This document shows, piece by piece, positions 50,578 through 62,651 of a DNA stretch of 64,000 bases. Source of the stretch: Clusia tigrina (lineage: Eukaryota > Arthropoda > Insecta > Diptera > Clusiidae); the NCBI GenBank assembly GCA_920105625.2, contig OV050032.1, positions 103,462,542-103,526,541 on the forward strand. The letters run 5' to 3'. A program made the position numbers and the translations under genes. The notes beneath the pieces were generated by a model. That model had not been told where the DNA came from and made no database searches. It saw only the letters and a list, made by a program, of their open reading frames with translations. How positions within the stretch are numbered: the stretch's first letter is position 1; each line of letters opens with the position of its first letter.

Positions 50578-52524
50578 TATGTTGCAAACTTTGATAGGTG
50601 TAGGACGTACCGTATAGAAGTTAGGGCCATTTGAAGTTTTATCAGTGTTTGATTTGGGACTCTAGGGTAGCATAGCTTTGAGCGATGGCTTAAATTGACA
50701 AGAGGCTCGGGTAGTTTATTGTTACAAAATTTCAAGGTTTTATGACGCTCCAGTGAAAAGTTACAAGCATTTGTATGTTGCAAACTTTGATAGGTGTAGG
50801 ACGTACCGTATAGAAGTTAGGGCCATTTGAAGTTTTATCAGTGTTTGATTTGGGACTCTAGGGTAGCATAGCTTTGAGCGATGGCTTAAATTGACAAGAG
50901 GCTCGAGTACTTTATTGTTACAAAATTTCACGGTTTTATGACGCTCCAGTAAAAAGTTACAAGCATTTGTATGTTGCAAACTTTGATAGGTGTAGGAAGT
51001 ACCGTATAGAAGTTAGGACCATTTGAAGTTTTATCAGTGTTTGATTTGGGACTCTAGGGTAGCATAGCTTTGAGCGATGGCTTAAATTGACAAGAGGCTC
51101 GAGTACTTTATTGTTACAAAATTTCAAGGTTTTATGACGCTCCAGTAAAAAGTTACAAGCATTTGTATGTTGCAAAGTTTGATAGGTGTAGGACGTACCG
51201 TATATAAGTTAGGGGCGTTTGAAGTTTTATCAGTCTTTGATTTGGGATTCAAGAGTAGCATAGCTTAAATTGACAAGAGGCTTGAGTACTTTATTGTCAC
51301 AAAATTTCAAGGTTTTATGACGCTCCAGTAAAAAGTTACAAGCATTTGTATGTTGCAAACTTTGATAGGTGTAGCACGTACCGTAAAGAAGTTAGGGGCG
51401 TTTGAAGTTTTATCAGTGTTTGATTTGGGACTCATGGGTAGCATAGCTTTGAGCGATGGCTTAAATTGACAAGAGGCTCGGGTACTTAATTGTTACAAAA
51501 TTTCAAGGTTTTATGACGCTCCAGTAAAAAGTTACAAGCATTTGTATTTTGCAAACTTTGATAGGTGTAGGACGTACCGTATTGAAGTTAGGGCCATTTG
51601 AAGTTTTATCAGTGTTTGATTTGGGACTCTAGGGTAGCATAGCTTTGAGCGATGGCTTAAATTGACAAGAGGCTCGGGAACTTTATTGTTACAAAATTTC
51701 AAGGTTTTATGACGCTCCAGTGAAAAGTTACAAGCATTTGTATGTTGCAAACTTTGATAGGTGTAGGACGTACCGTATAGAAGTTAGGGCCATTTGAAGT
51801 TTTATCAGTGTTTGATTTGGGACTCTAGGGTAGCATAGCTTTGAGCGATGGCTTAAATTGACAAGAGGCTCGAGTACTTTATTGTTACAAAATTTCAAGG
51901 TTTTATGACGCTCCAGTAAAAAGTTACAAGCATTTGTATGTTGCAAACTTTGATAGGTGTAGGAAGTACCGTATAGAAGTTAGGGCCATTTGAAGTTTTA
52001 TCAGTGTTTGATTTGGGACTCTAGGGTAGCATAGCTTTGAGCGATGGCTTAAATTGACAAGAGGCTCGAGTACTTTATTGTTACAAAATTTCAAGGTTTT
52101 ATGACGCTCCAGTAAAAAGTTACAAGCATTTGTATGTTGCAAACTTTGATAGGTGTAGGACGTACCGTAAAGAAGTTGGGGGCGTTTGAAGTTTTATCAG
52201 TGTTTGATTTGGGACTCCAGGGTAGCATAGCTTTGAGCGATGGCTTAAATTGACAAGAGGCTCGAGTACTTCATTGTTACAAAATTTCAAGGTTTTATGA
52301 CGGTCCAGTAAAAAGATACAAGCATTTGTATGTTGCAAACTTTGATAGGTGTAGGACGTACCGTATAGAAGTTAGGGTCGTTTGAAGTTTTATCAGTGTT
52401 TGATTTGGGACTCTAGGGTAGCATAGCTTTGAGCGATCGCTTAAACTGACAAGAGGCTCGAGTACTTTATTGTTACAAAATTTCAAGGTTTTATGACGCT
52501 CCAGTAAAAAGTTACAAGCATTTG
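50578..52524 (+). repeat. Tandem triplet, copy 2 (1947 bp, 10 monomers)
   Basis: Ten monomers, one of them 183 bp. It includes 'gcaaagtttg' and 'caagagtagc' in the short monomer, 'actcatggg' with 'cttaattg' next, then 'tattttgc', and later L and M. Copy 1 has the same order over its first monomers. Confidence 0.86.
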
Positions 52525-54471
52525 AATGTTGCCAACTTTAATAGGTGTAGGACGTACCGTAAAGAAGTTAGGGCCATTTGAAGTTTTATCAGTGTTTGAT
52601 TTGGGACTCTAGGGTAGCATAGCTTTGAGCGATGGCTTAAATTGACAAGAGGCTCGGGTAGTTTATTGTTACAAAATTTCAAGGTTTTATGACGCTCCAG
52701 TGAAAAGTTACAAGCATTTGTATGTTGCAAACTTTGATAGGTGTAGGACGTACCGTATAGAAGTTAGGGCCATTTGAAGTTTTATCAGTGTTTGATTTGG
52801 GACTCTAGGGTAGCATAGCTTTGAGCGATGGCTTAAATTGACAAGAGGCTCGAGTACTTTATTGTTACAAAATTTCACGGTTTTATGACGCTCCAGTAAA
52901 AAGTTACAAGCATTTGTATGTTGCAAACTTTGATAGGTGTAGGAAGTACCGTATAGAAGTTAGGACCATTTGAAGTTTTATCAGTGTTTGATTTGGGACT
53001 CTAGGGTAGCATAGCTTTGAGCGATGGCTTAAATTGACAAGAGGCTCGAGTACTTTATTGTTACAAAATTTCAAGGTTTTATGACGCTCCAGTAAAAAGT
53101 TACAAGCATTTGTATGTTGCAAAGTTTGATAGGTGTAGGACGTACCGTATATAAGTTAGGGGCGTTTGAAGTTTTATCAGTCTTTGATTTGGGATTCAAG
53201 AGTAGCATAGCTTAAATTGACAAGAGGCTTGAGTACTTTATTGTCACAAAATTTCAAGGTTTTATGACGCTCCAGTAAAAAGTTACAAGCATTTGTATGT
53301 TGCAAACTTTGATAGGTGTAGCACGTACCGTAAAGAAGTTAGGGGCGTTTGAAGTTTTATCAGTGTTTGATTTGGGACTCATGGGTAGCATAGCTTTGAG
53401 CGATGGCTTAAATTGACAAGAGGCTCGGGTACTTAATTGTTACAAAATTTCAAGGTTTTATGACGCTCCAGTAAAAAGTTACAAGCATTTGTATTTTGCA
53501 AACTTTGATAGGTGTAGGACGTACCGTATTGAAGTTAGGGCCATTTGAAGTTTTATCAGTGTTTGATTTGGGACTCTAGGGTAGCATAGCTTTGAGCGAT
53601 GGCTTAAATTGACAAGAGGCTCGGGAACTTTATTGTTACAAAATTTCAAGGTTTTATGACGCTCCAGTGAAAAGTTACAAGCATTTGTATGTTGCAAACT
53701 TTGATAGGTGTAGGACGTACCGTATAGAAGTTAGGGCCATTTGAAGTTTTATAAGTGTTTGATTTGGGACTCTAGGGTAGCATAGCTTTGAGCGATGGCT
53801 TAAATTGCCAAGAGGCTCGAGTACTTTATTGTTACAAAATTTCAAGGTTTTATGACGCTCCAGTAAAAAGTTACAAGCATTTGTATGTTGCAAACTTTGA
53901 TAGGTGTAGGAAGTACCGTATAGAAGTTAGGGCCATTTGAAGTTTTATCAGTGTTTGATTTGGGACTCTAGGGTAGCATAGCTTTGAGCGATGGCTTAAA
54001 TTGACAACAGGCTCGAGTACTTTATTGTTACAAAATTTCAAGGTTTTATGACGCTCCAGTAAAAAGTTACAAGCATTTGTATGTTGCAAACTTTGATAGG
54101 TGTAGGACGTACCGTAAAGAAGTTGGGGGCGTTTGAAGTTTTATCAGTGTTTGATTTGGGACTCCAGGGTAGCATAGCTTTGAGCGATGGCTTAAATTGA
54201 CAAGAGGCTCGAGTACTTCATTGTTACAAAATTTCAAGGTTTTATGACGGTCCAGTAAAAAGATACAAGCATTTGTATGTTGCAAACTTTGATAGGTGTA
54301 GGACGTACCGTATAGAAGTTAGGGTCGTTTGAAGTTTTATCAGTGTTTGATTTGGGACTCTAGGGTAGCATAGCTTTGAGCGATCGCTTAAACTGACAAG
54401 AGGCTCGAGTACTTTATTGTTACAAAATTTCAAGGTTTTATGACGCTCCAGTAAAAAGTTACAAGCATTTG
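52525..54471 (+). repeat. Tandem triplet, copy 3 (1947 bp, 10 monomers)
   Basis: Its first monomer is an N/C hybrid: the 5' 'aatgttgccaactttaat' matches the N monomer at 54472, while the 3' 'gggtagtttattg' matches 50578. Copy 3 alone carries 'attgccaag' and 'gacaacagg', and these are found again at the end of unit 1, making copy 3 the counterpart of 30530-32015. A private 'tataagtgtttg' is near 53750. Confidence 0.86.
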
Positions 54472-57400
54472 AATGTTGCCAACTTTAATAGGTGTAGGAC
54501 GTACCTTAAAGAAGTTAGGGCCATTTGAAGTTTTATCAGTGTTTGATTTGAGACTCTAGGGTAGCATAGCTTTGAGCGATGGCTTAAATTGACAAGAGGC
54601 TCGAGTACTTTATTGTTACAAAATTTCAAGGTTTTATGACGCTCCAGTGAAAAGTTACAAGCATTTGTATGTTGCAAACTTTGATAGGTGTAGGCAGTAC
54701 CGTATAGAAGTTAGGACCATTTGAAGTTTTATCAGTGTTTGATTTGGGACTCTAGGGTAGCATAGCTTTGAGCGATGGCTTAAATTGACAAGAGGCTCGA
54801 GTACTTTATTGTTACAAAATTTCAAGGTTTTATGACGCTCCAGTAAAAAGTTACAAGCATTTGTATGTTGCAAACTTTGATAGGTGTAGGACGTACCGTA
54901 TATAAGTTAGGGGCGTTTGAAGTTTTATCAGTCTTTGATTTGGGATTCAAGGGTAGCATAGCTTAAATTGACAAGAGGCTTGAGTACTTTATTGTCACAA
55001 AATTTCAAGGTTTTATGACGCTCCAGTAAAAAGTTACAAGCATTTGTATGTTGCAAACTTTGATAGGTGTAGGACGTACCGTAAAGAAGTTAGGGGCGTT
55101 TGAAGTTTTATCAGTGTTTGATTTGGGACTCAAGGGTAGCATAGCTTTGAGCGATGGCTTAAATTGACAAGAGGCTCGGCTACTTCATTGTTACAAAATT
55201 TCAAGGTTTAATGACGCTCCAGTAAAAAGTTACAAGCATTTGTATGTTGCAAACTTTGATAGGTGTAGGACGTACCGTATAGAAGTTAGGGCCATTTGAA
55301 GTTTTATCAGTGTTTGATTTGGGACTCTAGGGTAGCATAGCTTTGAGCGATGGCTTAAATTGACAAGAGGCTCGGGTACTTTATTGTTACAAAATTTCAA
55401 GGTTTTATGACGCTCCAGTGAAAAGTTACAAGCATTTGTATGTTGCAAACTTTGATAGGTGTAGGACGTACCGTATAGAAGTTACGGCCATTTGAAGTTT
55501 TATCAGTGTTTGATTTGGGACTCTAGGGTAGCATAGCTTTGAGCGATGGCTTAAATTGACAAGAGGCTCGAGTACTTTATTGTTACAAAATTTCACGGTT
55601 TTATGACGCTCCAGTAAAAATTTACAAGCATTTGTATGTTGCAAACTTTGATAGGTGTAGGAAGTACCGTATAGAAGTTAGGGCCATTTGAAGTTTTATC
55701 AGTGTTTGATTTGGGACTCTAGGGTAGCATAGCTTTGAGCGATGGCTTAAATTGACAAGACGCTCGAGTACTTTATTGTTACAAAATTTCAAGGTTTTAT
55801 GACGCTCCAGTAAAAAGTTACAAGCATTTGTATGTTGCAAACTTTGATAGGTGTAGGACTTACCGTATATAAGTTAGGGGCGTTTGAAGTTTTATCAGTG
55901 TTTGATTTGGGACTCAAGGGTAGCATAGCTTTGAGCGATAGCTTAAATTGACAAGAGGCTCGAGTACTTTATTGTTAAAAAATTTCAAGGTTTTATGACG
56001 CTCCAGTAAAAAGTTACAAGCATTTGTATGTTGCAAACTTTGATAGGTGTAGCACGTACCGTAAAGAAGTTAGGGGCGTTTGAAGTTTTATCAGTGTTTG
56101 ATTTGGGACTCAAGGGTAGCATAGCTTTGAGCGATGGCTTAAATTGTCAAGAGGCTCGGGTACTTAATGGTTACAAAATTTCAAGGTTTTATGACGCTCC
56201 AGTAAAAAGTTACAAGCATTTGTATGTTGCAAACTTTGATAGGTGTAGGACGTACCGTATAGAAGTTAGGGCCATTTGAAGTTTTATCAGTGTTTGATTT
56301 GGGACTCAAGGGTAGCATAGCTTTGAGCGATAGCTTAAATTGACAAGAGGCTCGAGTACTTTATTGTTACAAAATTTCAAGGTTTTATGACGCTCCAGTA
56401 AAAAGTTACAAGCATTTGTATGTTGCAAACTTTGATAGGTGTAGCACGTACCGTAAAGAAGTTAGGGGCGTTTGAAGTTTTATCAGTGTTTGATTTGGGA
56501 CTCAAGGGTAGCATAGCTTTGAGCGATGGCTTAAATTGACAAGAGGCTCGGGTACTTAATTGTTACAAAATTTCAAGGTTTTATGACGCTCCAGTAAAAA
56601 GTTGCAAGCATTTGTATGTTGCAAACTTTGATAGGTGTAGGACGTACCGTATAGAAGTTAGGGCCATTTGAAGTTTTATCAGTGTTTGATTTGGGACTCT
56701 AGGGTAGCATAGCTTTGAGCGATAGCTTAAATTGACAAGAGGCTCGAGTACTTTATTGTTACAAAATTTCAAGGTTTTATGACGCTCCAGTAAAAAGTTA
56801 CAAGCATTTGTATGTTGCAAACTTTGATAGGTGTAGGACGTACCGTATAGAAGTTAGGGGCGTTTGAAGTTTTATCAGTCTTTGATTTGGGACTCAAGTG
56901 TAGCATAGCTTAAATTGACAAGAGGCTCGAGTACTTTATTGTCACAAAATTTCAAGGTTTTATGACGCTCCAGTAAAAAGTTACAAGCATTTGTATGTTG
57001 CAAACTTTGATAGGTGTAGGACGTACCGTAAAGAAGTTAGGGGCGTTTGAAGTTTTATCAGTGTTTGATTTGGGACTCAAGTGTAGCATAGCTTTGAGCG
57101 ATGGCTTAAATTGACAAGAGGCTCGGCTACTTCATTGTTACAAAATTTCAAGGTTTTATGACGCTCCAGTAAAAAGTTACAAGCATTTGTATGTTGCAAA
57201 CTTTGATAGGTGTAGGACGTACCGTATTGAAGTTAGGGCCATTTGAAGTTTTATCAGTGTTTGATTTGGGAGTCTAGGGTAGCATAGCTTTGAGCGATGG
57301 CTTAAATTGACAAGAGGCTCGGGTACTTTATTGTTACAAAATTTTAAGGTTTTATGACGCTCCAGTGAAAAGTTACAAGCATTTGTATGTTGCAAACTTT

Positions 57401-58561
57401 GATAGGTGTAGGACGTACCGTATAGAAGTTAGGGCCATTTGAAGTTTTATCAGTGTTTGATTTGGGACTCTAGGGTAGCATAGCTTTGAGCGATGGCTTA
57501 AATTGACAAGAGGCTCGAGTACTTTATTGTTACAAAATTTCAAGGTTTTATGACGCTCCAGTAAAAAGTTACAAGCATTTGTATGTTGCAAACTTTGATA
57601 GGTGTAGGAAGTACCGTATAGAAGTTAGGGCCATTTGAAGTTTTATCAGTGTTTGATTTGGGACTCTAGGGTAGCATAGCTTTGAGCGATGGCTTAAATT
57701 GACAAGAGGCTCGAGTACTTTATTGTTACAAAATTTCAAGGTTTTATGACGCTCCAGTAAAAAGTTACAAGCATTTGTATGTTGCAAACTTTGATAGGTG
57801 TAGGACGTACCGTAAAGAAGTTGGGGGCGTTTGAAGTTTTATCAGTGTTTGATTTGGGACTCCAGGGTAGCATAGCTTTGAGCGATGGCTTAAATTGACA
57901 AGAGGCTCGAGTACTTCATTGTTACAAAATTTCAAGGTTTTATGACGGTCCAGTAAAAAGATACAAGCATTTGTATGTTGCAAACTTTGATAGGTGTAGA
58001 ACGTACCGTATAGAAGTTAGGGTCGTTTGAAGTTTTATCAGTGTTTGATTTGGGACTCTAGGGTAGCATAGCTTTGAGCGATCGCTTAAACTGACAAGAG
58101 GCTCGAGTACTTTATTGTTACAAAATTTCAAGGTTTTATGACGCTCCAGTAAAAAGTTACAAGCATTTGAATGTTGCCAACTTTGATAGTTGTAGGACGT
58201 ACCGTAAAGAAGTTAGGGCCATTTGAAGTTTTATCAGTGTTTGATTTGAGACTCTAGGGTAGCATAGCTTTAAGCGATGGCTTAAATTGGCAAGAGGCTC
58301 GAGTACTTTATTGTTACAAAATTTCAAGGTTTTATGACGCTCCAGTGAAAAGTTACAAGCATTTGTATGTTGCAAACTTTGATAGGTGTAGGAAGTACCG
58401 TATAGAAGTTAGGACCATTTGAAGTTTTATCAGTGTTTGATTTGGGACTCTAGGGTAGCATAGCTTTGCGCGATGGCTTAAATTGACAAGAGGCTCGAGT
58501 ACTTTATTGTTACAAAATTTCAAGGTTTTATGACGCTCCAGTAAAAAGTTACAAGCATTTG
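54472..58561 (+). repeat. Irregular satellite block to the right of unit 2
   Basis: It opens with N and O monomers (54472-54863) and a short E-like monomer (54864-55046). Next come F-, C- and D-like monomers and repeated pairs marked 'gtagcacg' and 'gcgatagc' (56027-56614). A second series A, B, C, then L, M and H/N-like monomers ends with O (58366-58561). It contains single changes not seen elsewhere, such as 'aattgtcaag', 'gttgcaagc' and 'aagtgtagc'. Confidence 0.82.
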
Positions 58562-60312
58562 TATGTTGCAAAGTTTGATAGGTGTAGGACGTACCGTATA
58601 TAAGTTAGGGGCGTTTGAAGTTTTATCAGTCTTTGATTTGGGACTCAAGGGTAGCATAGCTTAAATTGACAAGAGGCTTGAGTACTTTATTGTCACAAAA
58701 TTTCAAGGTTTTATGACGCTCCAGTGAAAAGCTACAAGCATTTGTATGTTGCAAACTTTGATAGGTGTAGGACGTACCGTATAGAAGTTAGGGCCATTTG
58801 AAGTTTTATTAGTGTTTGATTTGGGACTCTAGGGTAGCTTAGCTTTGAGCGATGGCTTAAATTGACAAGAGGCTCGAGTACTTTATTGTTACAAAATTTC
58901 AAGGTTTTATGACGCTCCAGTAAAAAGTTACAAGCATTTGTATGTTGCAAACTTTGATAGGTGTAGGAAGTACCGTATAGAAGTTAGGGCCATTTGAAGT
59001 TTTATCAGTGTTTGAATTGGGACTCTAGGGTCGCATAGCTTTGAGCGATGGCTTAAATTGACAAGAGTCTCGAGTACTTTATTGTTACAAAATTTCAAGG
59101 TTTTATGACGCTCCAGTAAAAAGTTACAAGCATTTGTATGTTGCAAACTTTGATAGGTGTAGGACTTACCATATAGAAGTTAGGGGCGTTTGAAGTTTTA
59201 TCAGTGTTTGATTTGGGACTCAAGGGTAGCATAGCTTTGAGCGATAGCTTAAATTGACAAGAGGCTCGAGTACTTTATTGTTACAAAATTTCAAGGTTTT
59301 ATGACGCTCCAGTAAAAAGTTACAAGCATTTGTATGTTGCAAACTTTGATAGGTGAAGGACGTACCGTATAGAAGTTAGGGCCATTTGAAGTTTTATCAG
59401 TGTTTGATTTGGGACTCTAGGGTAGCATAGCTTCGAGCGATAGCTTAAATTGACAAGAGGCTCGAGTACTTTATTGTTACAAAGTTTCAAGGTTTTATGA
59501 CGCTCCAGTAAAAAGTTACAAGCATTTGTATGTTGCAAACTTTGATAGGTGTAGGACGTACCGTAAAGAAGTTAGGGGCGTTTGAAGTTTTTTCAGTGTT
59601 TGATTTGGGACTCAAGCGTAGCATAGCTTTGAGCGATGGCTTAAATTCACAAGAGGCTCGAGTACTTTATTGTTACAAAATTTCAAGGTTTTATGACGCT
59701 CCAGTAAAAAGTTACAAGCATTTGTATGTTGCAAACTTTGATAGGTGTAGGACGTACCGTAAAGAAGTTAGGGGCGTTTCAAGTTTTATCAGTGTTTGAT
59801 TTGGGACTCTAGGGTAGCATAGCTTTGAGCGATGGCTTAAATTGAGAAGAGGCTCGAGTACTGCATTGTTACAAAATTTCAAGGTTTTATGACGCTCCAG
59901 TAAAAAGTTACAAGCATTTGTATGTTGCAAACTTTGATAGGTGTAGGACGTACCGTATAGAAGTTAGGGTCGTTTGAAGTTTTATCAGTGTTTGATTTGG
60001 GACTCTAGGGTCGCATAGCTTTGAGCGATCGCTTAAACTGACAAGAGGCTCGAGTACTTTATTGTTACAAAATTTCAAGGTTTTATGACGCTCCAGTAAA
60101 AACTTACAAGCATTTGAATGTTGCCAACTTTGATAGTTGTAGGACGTACCGTAAAGAAGTTAGGGCCATTTGAAGTTTTATCAGTGTTTGATTTGAGACT
60201 CTAGGGTAGCATAGCTTTAAGCGATGGCTTAAATTGGCAAGAGGCTCGAGTACTTTATTGTTACAAAATTTCAAGGTTTTATGACGCTCCAGTGAAAAGT
60301 TACAAGCATTTG
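58562..60312 (+). repeat. 1751-bp repeat, copy 1 (9 monomers)
   Basis: One 183-bp monomer and eight 196-bp monomers. Markers include 'gcaaagtttg', 'gaaaagctac', 'gtagcttagc', 'tgaattggg' with 'gtcgcatag', 'aggtgaagg', 'ttttttcag' with 'attcacaag', 'gtttcaagt' and 'actgcattg'. The last two monomers are M-like (with 'gcgatcgc') and N-like. Confidence 0.9.
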
Positions 60313-61671
60313 TATGTTGCAAAGTTTGATAGGTGTAGGACGTACCGTATATAAGTTAGGGGCGTTTGAAGTTTTATCAGTCTTTGATTTGGGACTCAAG
60401 GGTAGCATAGCTTAAATTGACAAGAGGCTTGAGTACTTTATTGTCACAAAATTTCAAGGTTTTATGACGCTCCAGTGAAAAGCTACAAGCATTTGTATGT
60501 TGCAAACTTTGATAGGTGTAGGACGTACCGTATAGAAGTTAGGGCCATTTGAAGTTTTATCAGTGTTTGATTTGGGACTCTAGGGTAGCTTAGCTTTGAG
60601 CGATGGCTTAAATTGACAAGAGGCTCGAGTACTTTATTGTTACAAAATTTCAAGGTTTTATGACGCTCCAGTAAAAAGTTACAAGCATTTGTATGTTGCA
60701 AACTTTGATAGGTGTAGGAAGTACCGTATAGAAGTTAGGGCCATTTGAAGTTTTATCAGTGTTTGAATTGGGACTCTAGGGTCGCATAGCTTTGAGCGAT
60801 GGCTTAAATTGACAAGAGTCTCGAGTACTTTATTGTTACAAAATTTCAAGGTTTTATGACGCTCCAGTAAAAAGTTACAAGCATTTGTATGTAGCAAACT
60901 TTGATAGGTGTAGGACTTACCATATAGAAGTTAGGGGCGTTTGAAGTTTTATCAGTGTTTGATTTGGGACTCAAGGGTAGCATAGCTTTGAGCGATAGCT
61001 TAAATTGACAAGAGGCTCGAGTACTTTATTGTTACAAAATTTCAAGGTTTTATGACGCTCCAGTAAAAAGTTACAAGCATTTGTATGTTGCAAACTTTGA
61101 TAGGTGAAGGACGTACCGTATAGAAGTTAGGGCCATTTGAAGTTTTATCAGTGTTTGATTTGGGACTCTAGGGTAGCATAGCTTCGAGCGATAGCTTAAA
61201 TTGACAAGAGGCTCGAGTACTTTATTGTTACAAAGTTTCAAGGTTTTATGACGCTCCAGTAAAAAGTTACAAGCATTTGTATGTTGCAAACTTTGATAGG
61301 TGTAGGACGTACCGTAAAGAAGTTAGGGGCGTTTGAAGTTTTTTCAGTGTTTGATTTGGGACTCAAGCGTAGCATAGCTTTGAGCGATGGCTTAAATTCA
61401 CAAGAGGCTCGAGTACTTTATTGTTACAAAATTTCAAGGTTTTATGACGCTCCAGTAAAAAGTTACAAGCATTTGTATGTTGCAAACTTTGATAGGTGTA
61501 GGACGTACCGTAAAGAAGTTAGGGGCGTTTCAATTTTTATCAGTGTTTGATTTGGGACTCTAGGGTAGCATAGCTTTGAGCGATGGCTTAAATTGAGAAG
61601 AGGCTCGAGTACTGCATTGTTACAAAATTTCAAGGTTTTATGACGCTCCAGTAAAAAGTTACAAGCATTTG
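60313..61671 (+). repeat. 1751-bp repeat, partial copy 2 (7 monomers)
   Basis: It repeats the first seven monomers of copy 1 at an offset of 1751. The rare changes ('gaaaagctac', 'gtagcttagc', 'gtcgcatag', 'aggtgaagg', 'attcacaag') are all present. 'atgtagcaaac' near 60893 and 'caatttttatc' near 61531 are private to this copy. The M- and N-like monomers are not repeated. Confidence 0.9.
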
Positions 61672-61867
61672 TATGTTGCAAACTTTGATAGGTGTAGGAC
61701 GTACCGTATAGAAGTTAGGGGCGTTTGAAGTTTTATCAGTGTTTGATTTGGGACTCTAGGGTAGCATAGCTTTGAGCGATAGCTTAAATTGACAAGAGGC
61801 TCGAGTTCTTTATTGTTACAAAATTTCAAGGTTTTATGACGCTCCAGTAAAAAGTTACAAGCATTTG
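61084..61867 (+). repeat. 784-bp four-monomer repeat, copy 1
   Basis: Four 196-bp monomers marked in order by 'aggtgaagg', 'ttttttcag', 'actgcattg' and 'gcgatagc' with 'gagttctttattg'. The first three also belong to the 1751-bp repeat, so the two expansions are nested. Confidence 0.88.
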
Positions 61868-62651
61868 TATGTTGCAAACTTTGATAGGTGAAGGACGTAC
61901 CGTATAGAAGTTAGGGCCATTTGAAGTTTTATCAGTGTTTGATTTGGGACTGTACGGTAGCATAGCTTCGAGCGATAGCTTAAATTGACAAGAGGCTCGA
62001 GTACTTTATTGTTACAAAATTTCAAGGTTTTATGACGCTCCAGTAAAAAGTTACAAGCATTTGTATGTTGCAAACTTTGATAGGTGTAGGACGTACCGTA
62101 AAGAAGTTAGGGGCGTTTGAAGTTTTTTCAGTGTTTGATTTGGGACTCAAGCGTAGCATAGCTTTGAGCGATGGCTTAAATTCACAAGAGGCTCGAGTAC
62201 TTTATTGTTACAAAATTTCAAGGTTTTATGACGCTCCAGTAAAAAGTTACAAGCATTTGTATGTTGCAAACTTTGATAGGTGTAGGACGTACCGTAAAGA
62301 AGTTAGGGGCGTTTCAAGTTTTATCAGTGTTTGATTTGGGACTCTAGGGTAGCATAGCTTTGAGCGATGGCTGAAATTGAGAAGAGGCTCGAGTACTGCA
62401 TTGTTACAAAATTTCAAGGTTTTATGACGCTCCAGTAAAAAGTTACAAGCATTTGTATGTTGCAAACTTTGATAGGTGTAGGACGTACCGTATAGAAGTT
62501 AGGGGCGTTTGAAGTTTTATCAGTGTTTGATTTGGGACTCTAGGGTAGCATAGCTTTGAGCGATAGCTTAAATTGACAAGAGGCTCGAGTACTTCATTGT
62601 TACAAAATTTCAAGGTTTTATGACGCTCCAGGAAAAAGCTACAAGCATTTT
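61868..62651 (+). repeat. 784-bp four-monomer repeat, copy 2
   Basis: It repeats copy 1 at an offset of 784. Private changes are 'ctgtacggtag', 'ctgaaattgag', 'caggaaaaagctac' and 'catttttatg'. The first two monomer types appear once more, diverged, at 63044-63435. Confidence 0.88.

Larger units (their letters stand above)
32016..54402 (+). repeat. 16-kb duplication, unit 2 (expanded to 22.4 kb)
   Basis: It starts at the out-of-register junction and repeats unit 1 from 16031. The offset is 15985 bp up to a one-base deletion near 36424 ('gttaggccatttg'), and 15984 after that. Beyond about 42230 three extra monomers (42203-42790) and a 2326-bp tandem duplication raise the offset to 18898. After that the alignment holds in blocks (18885, 18689, 18101, finally 22387). 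The end corresponds to 32015. The satellite then continues normally with 'gctcgag' at 54403, as expected for the original right flank. Confidence 0.82.

Noticed and set aside
56028..62334. Plus-strand open frames of 83-89 codons (56028-56279, 59530-59799, 61281-61550, 62065-62334)
   Set aside because: They exist only because local substitutions removed the usual stop codon in a few monomers. The last three are copies of one another through the 1751- and 784-bp duplications.
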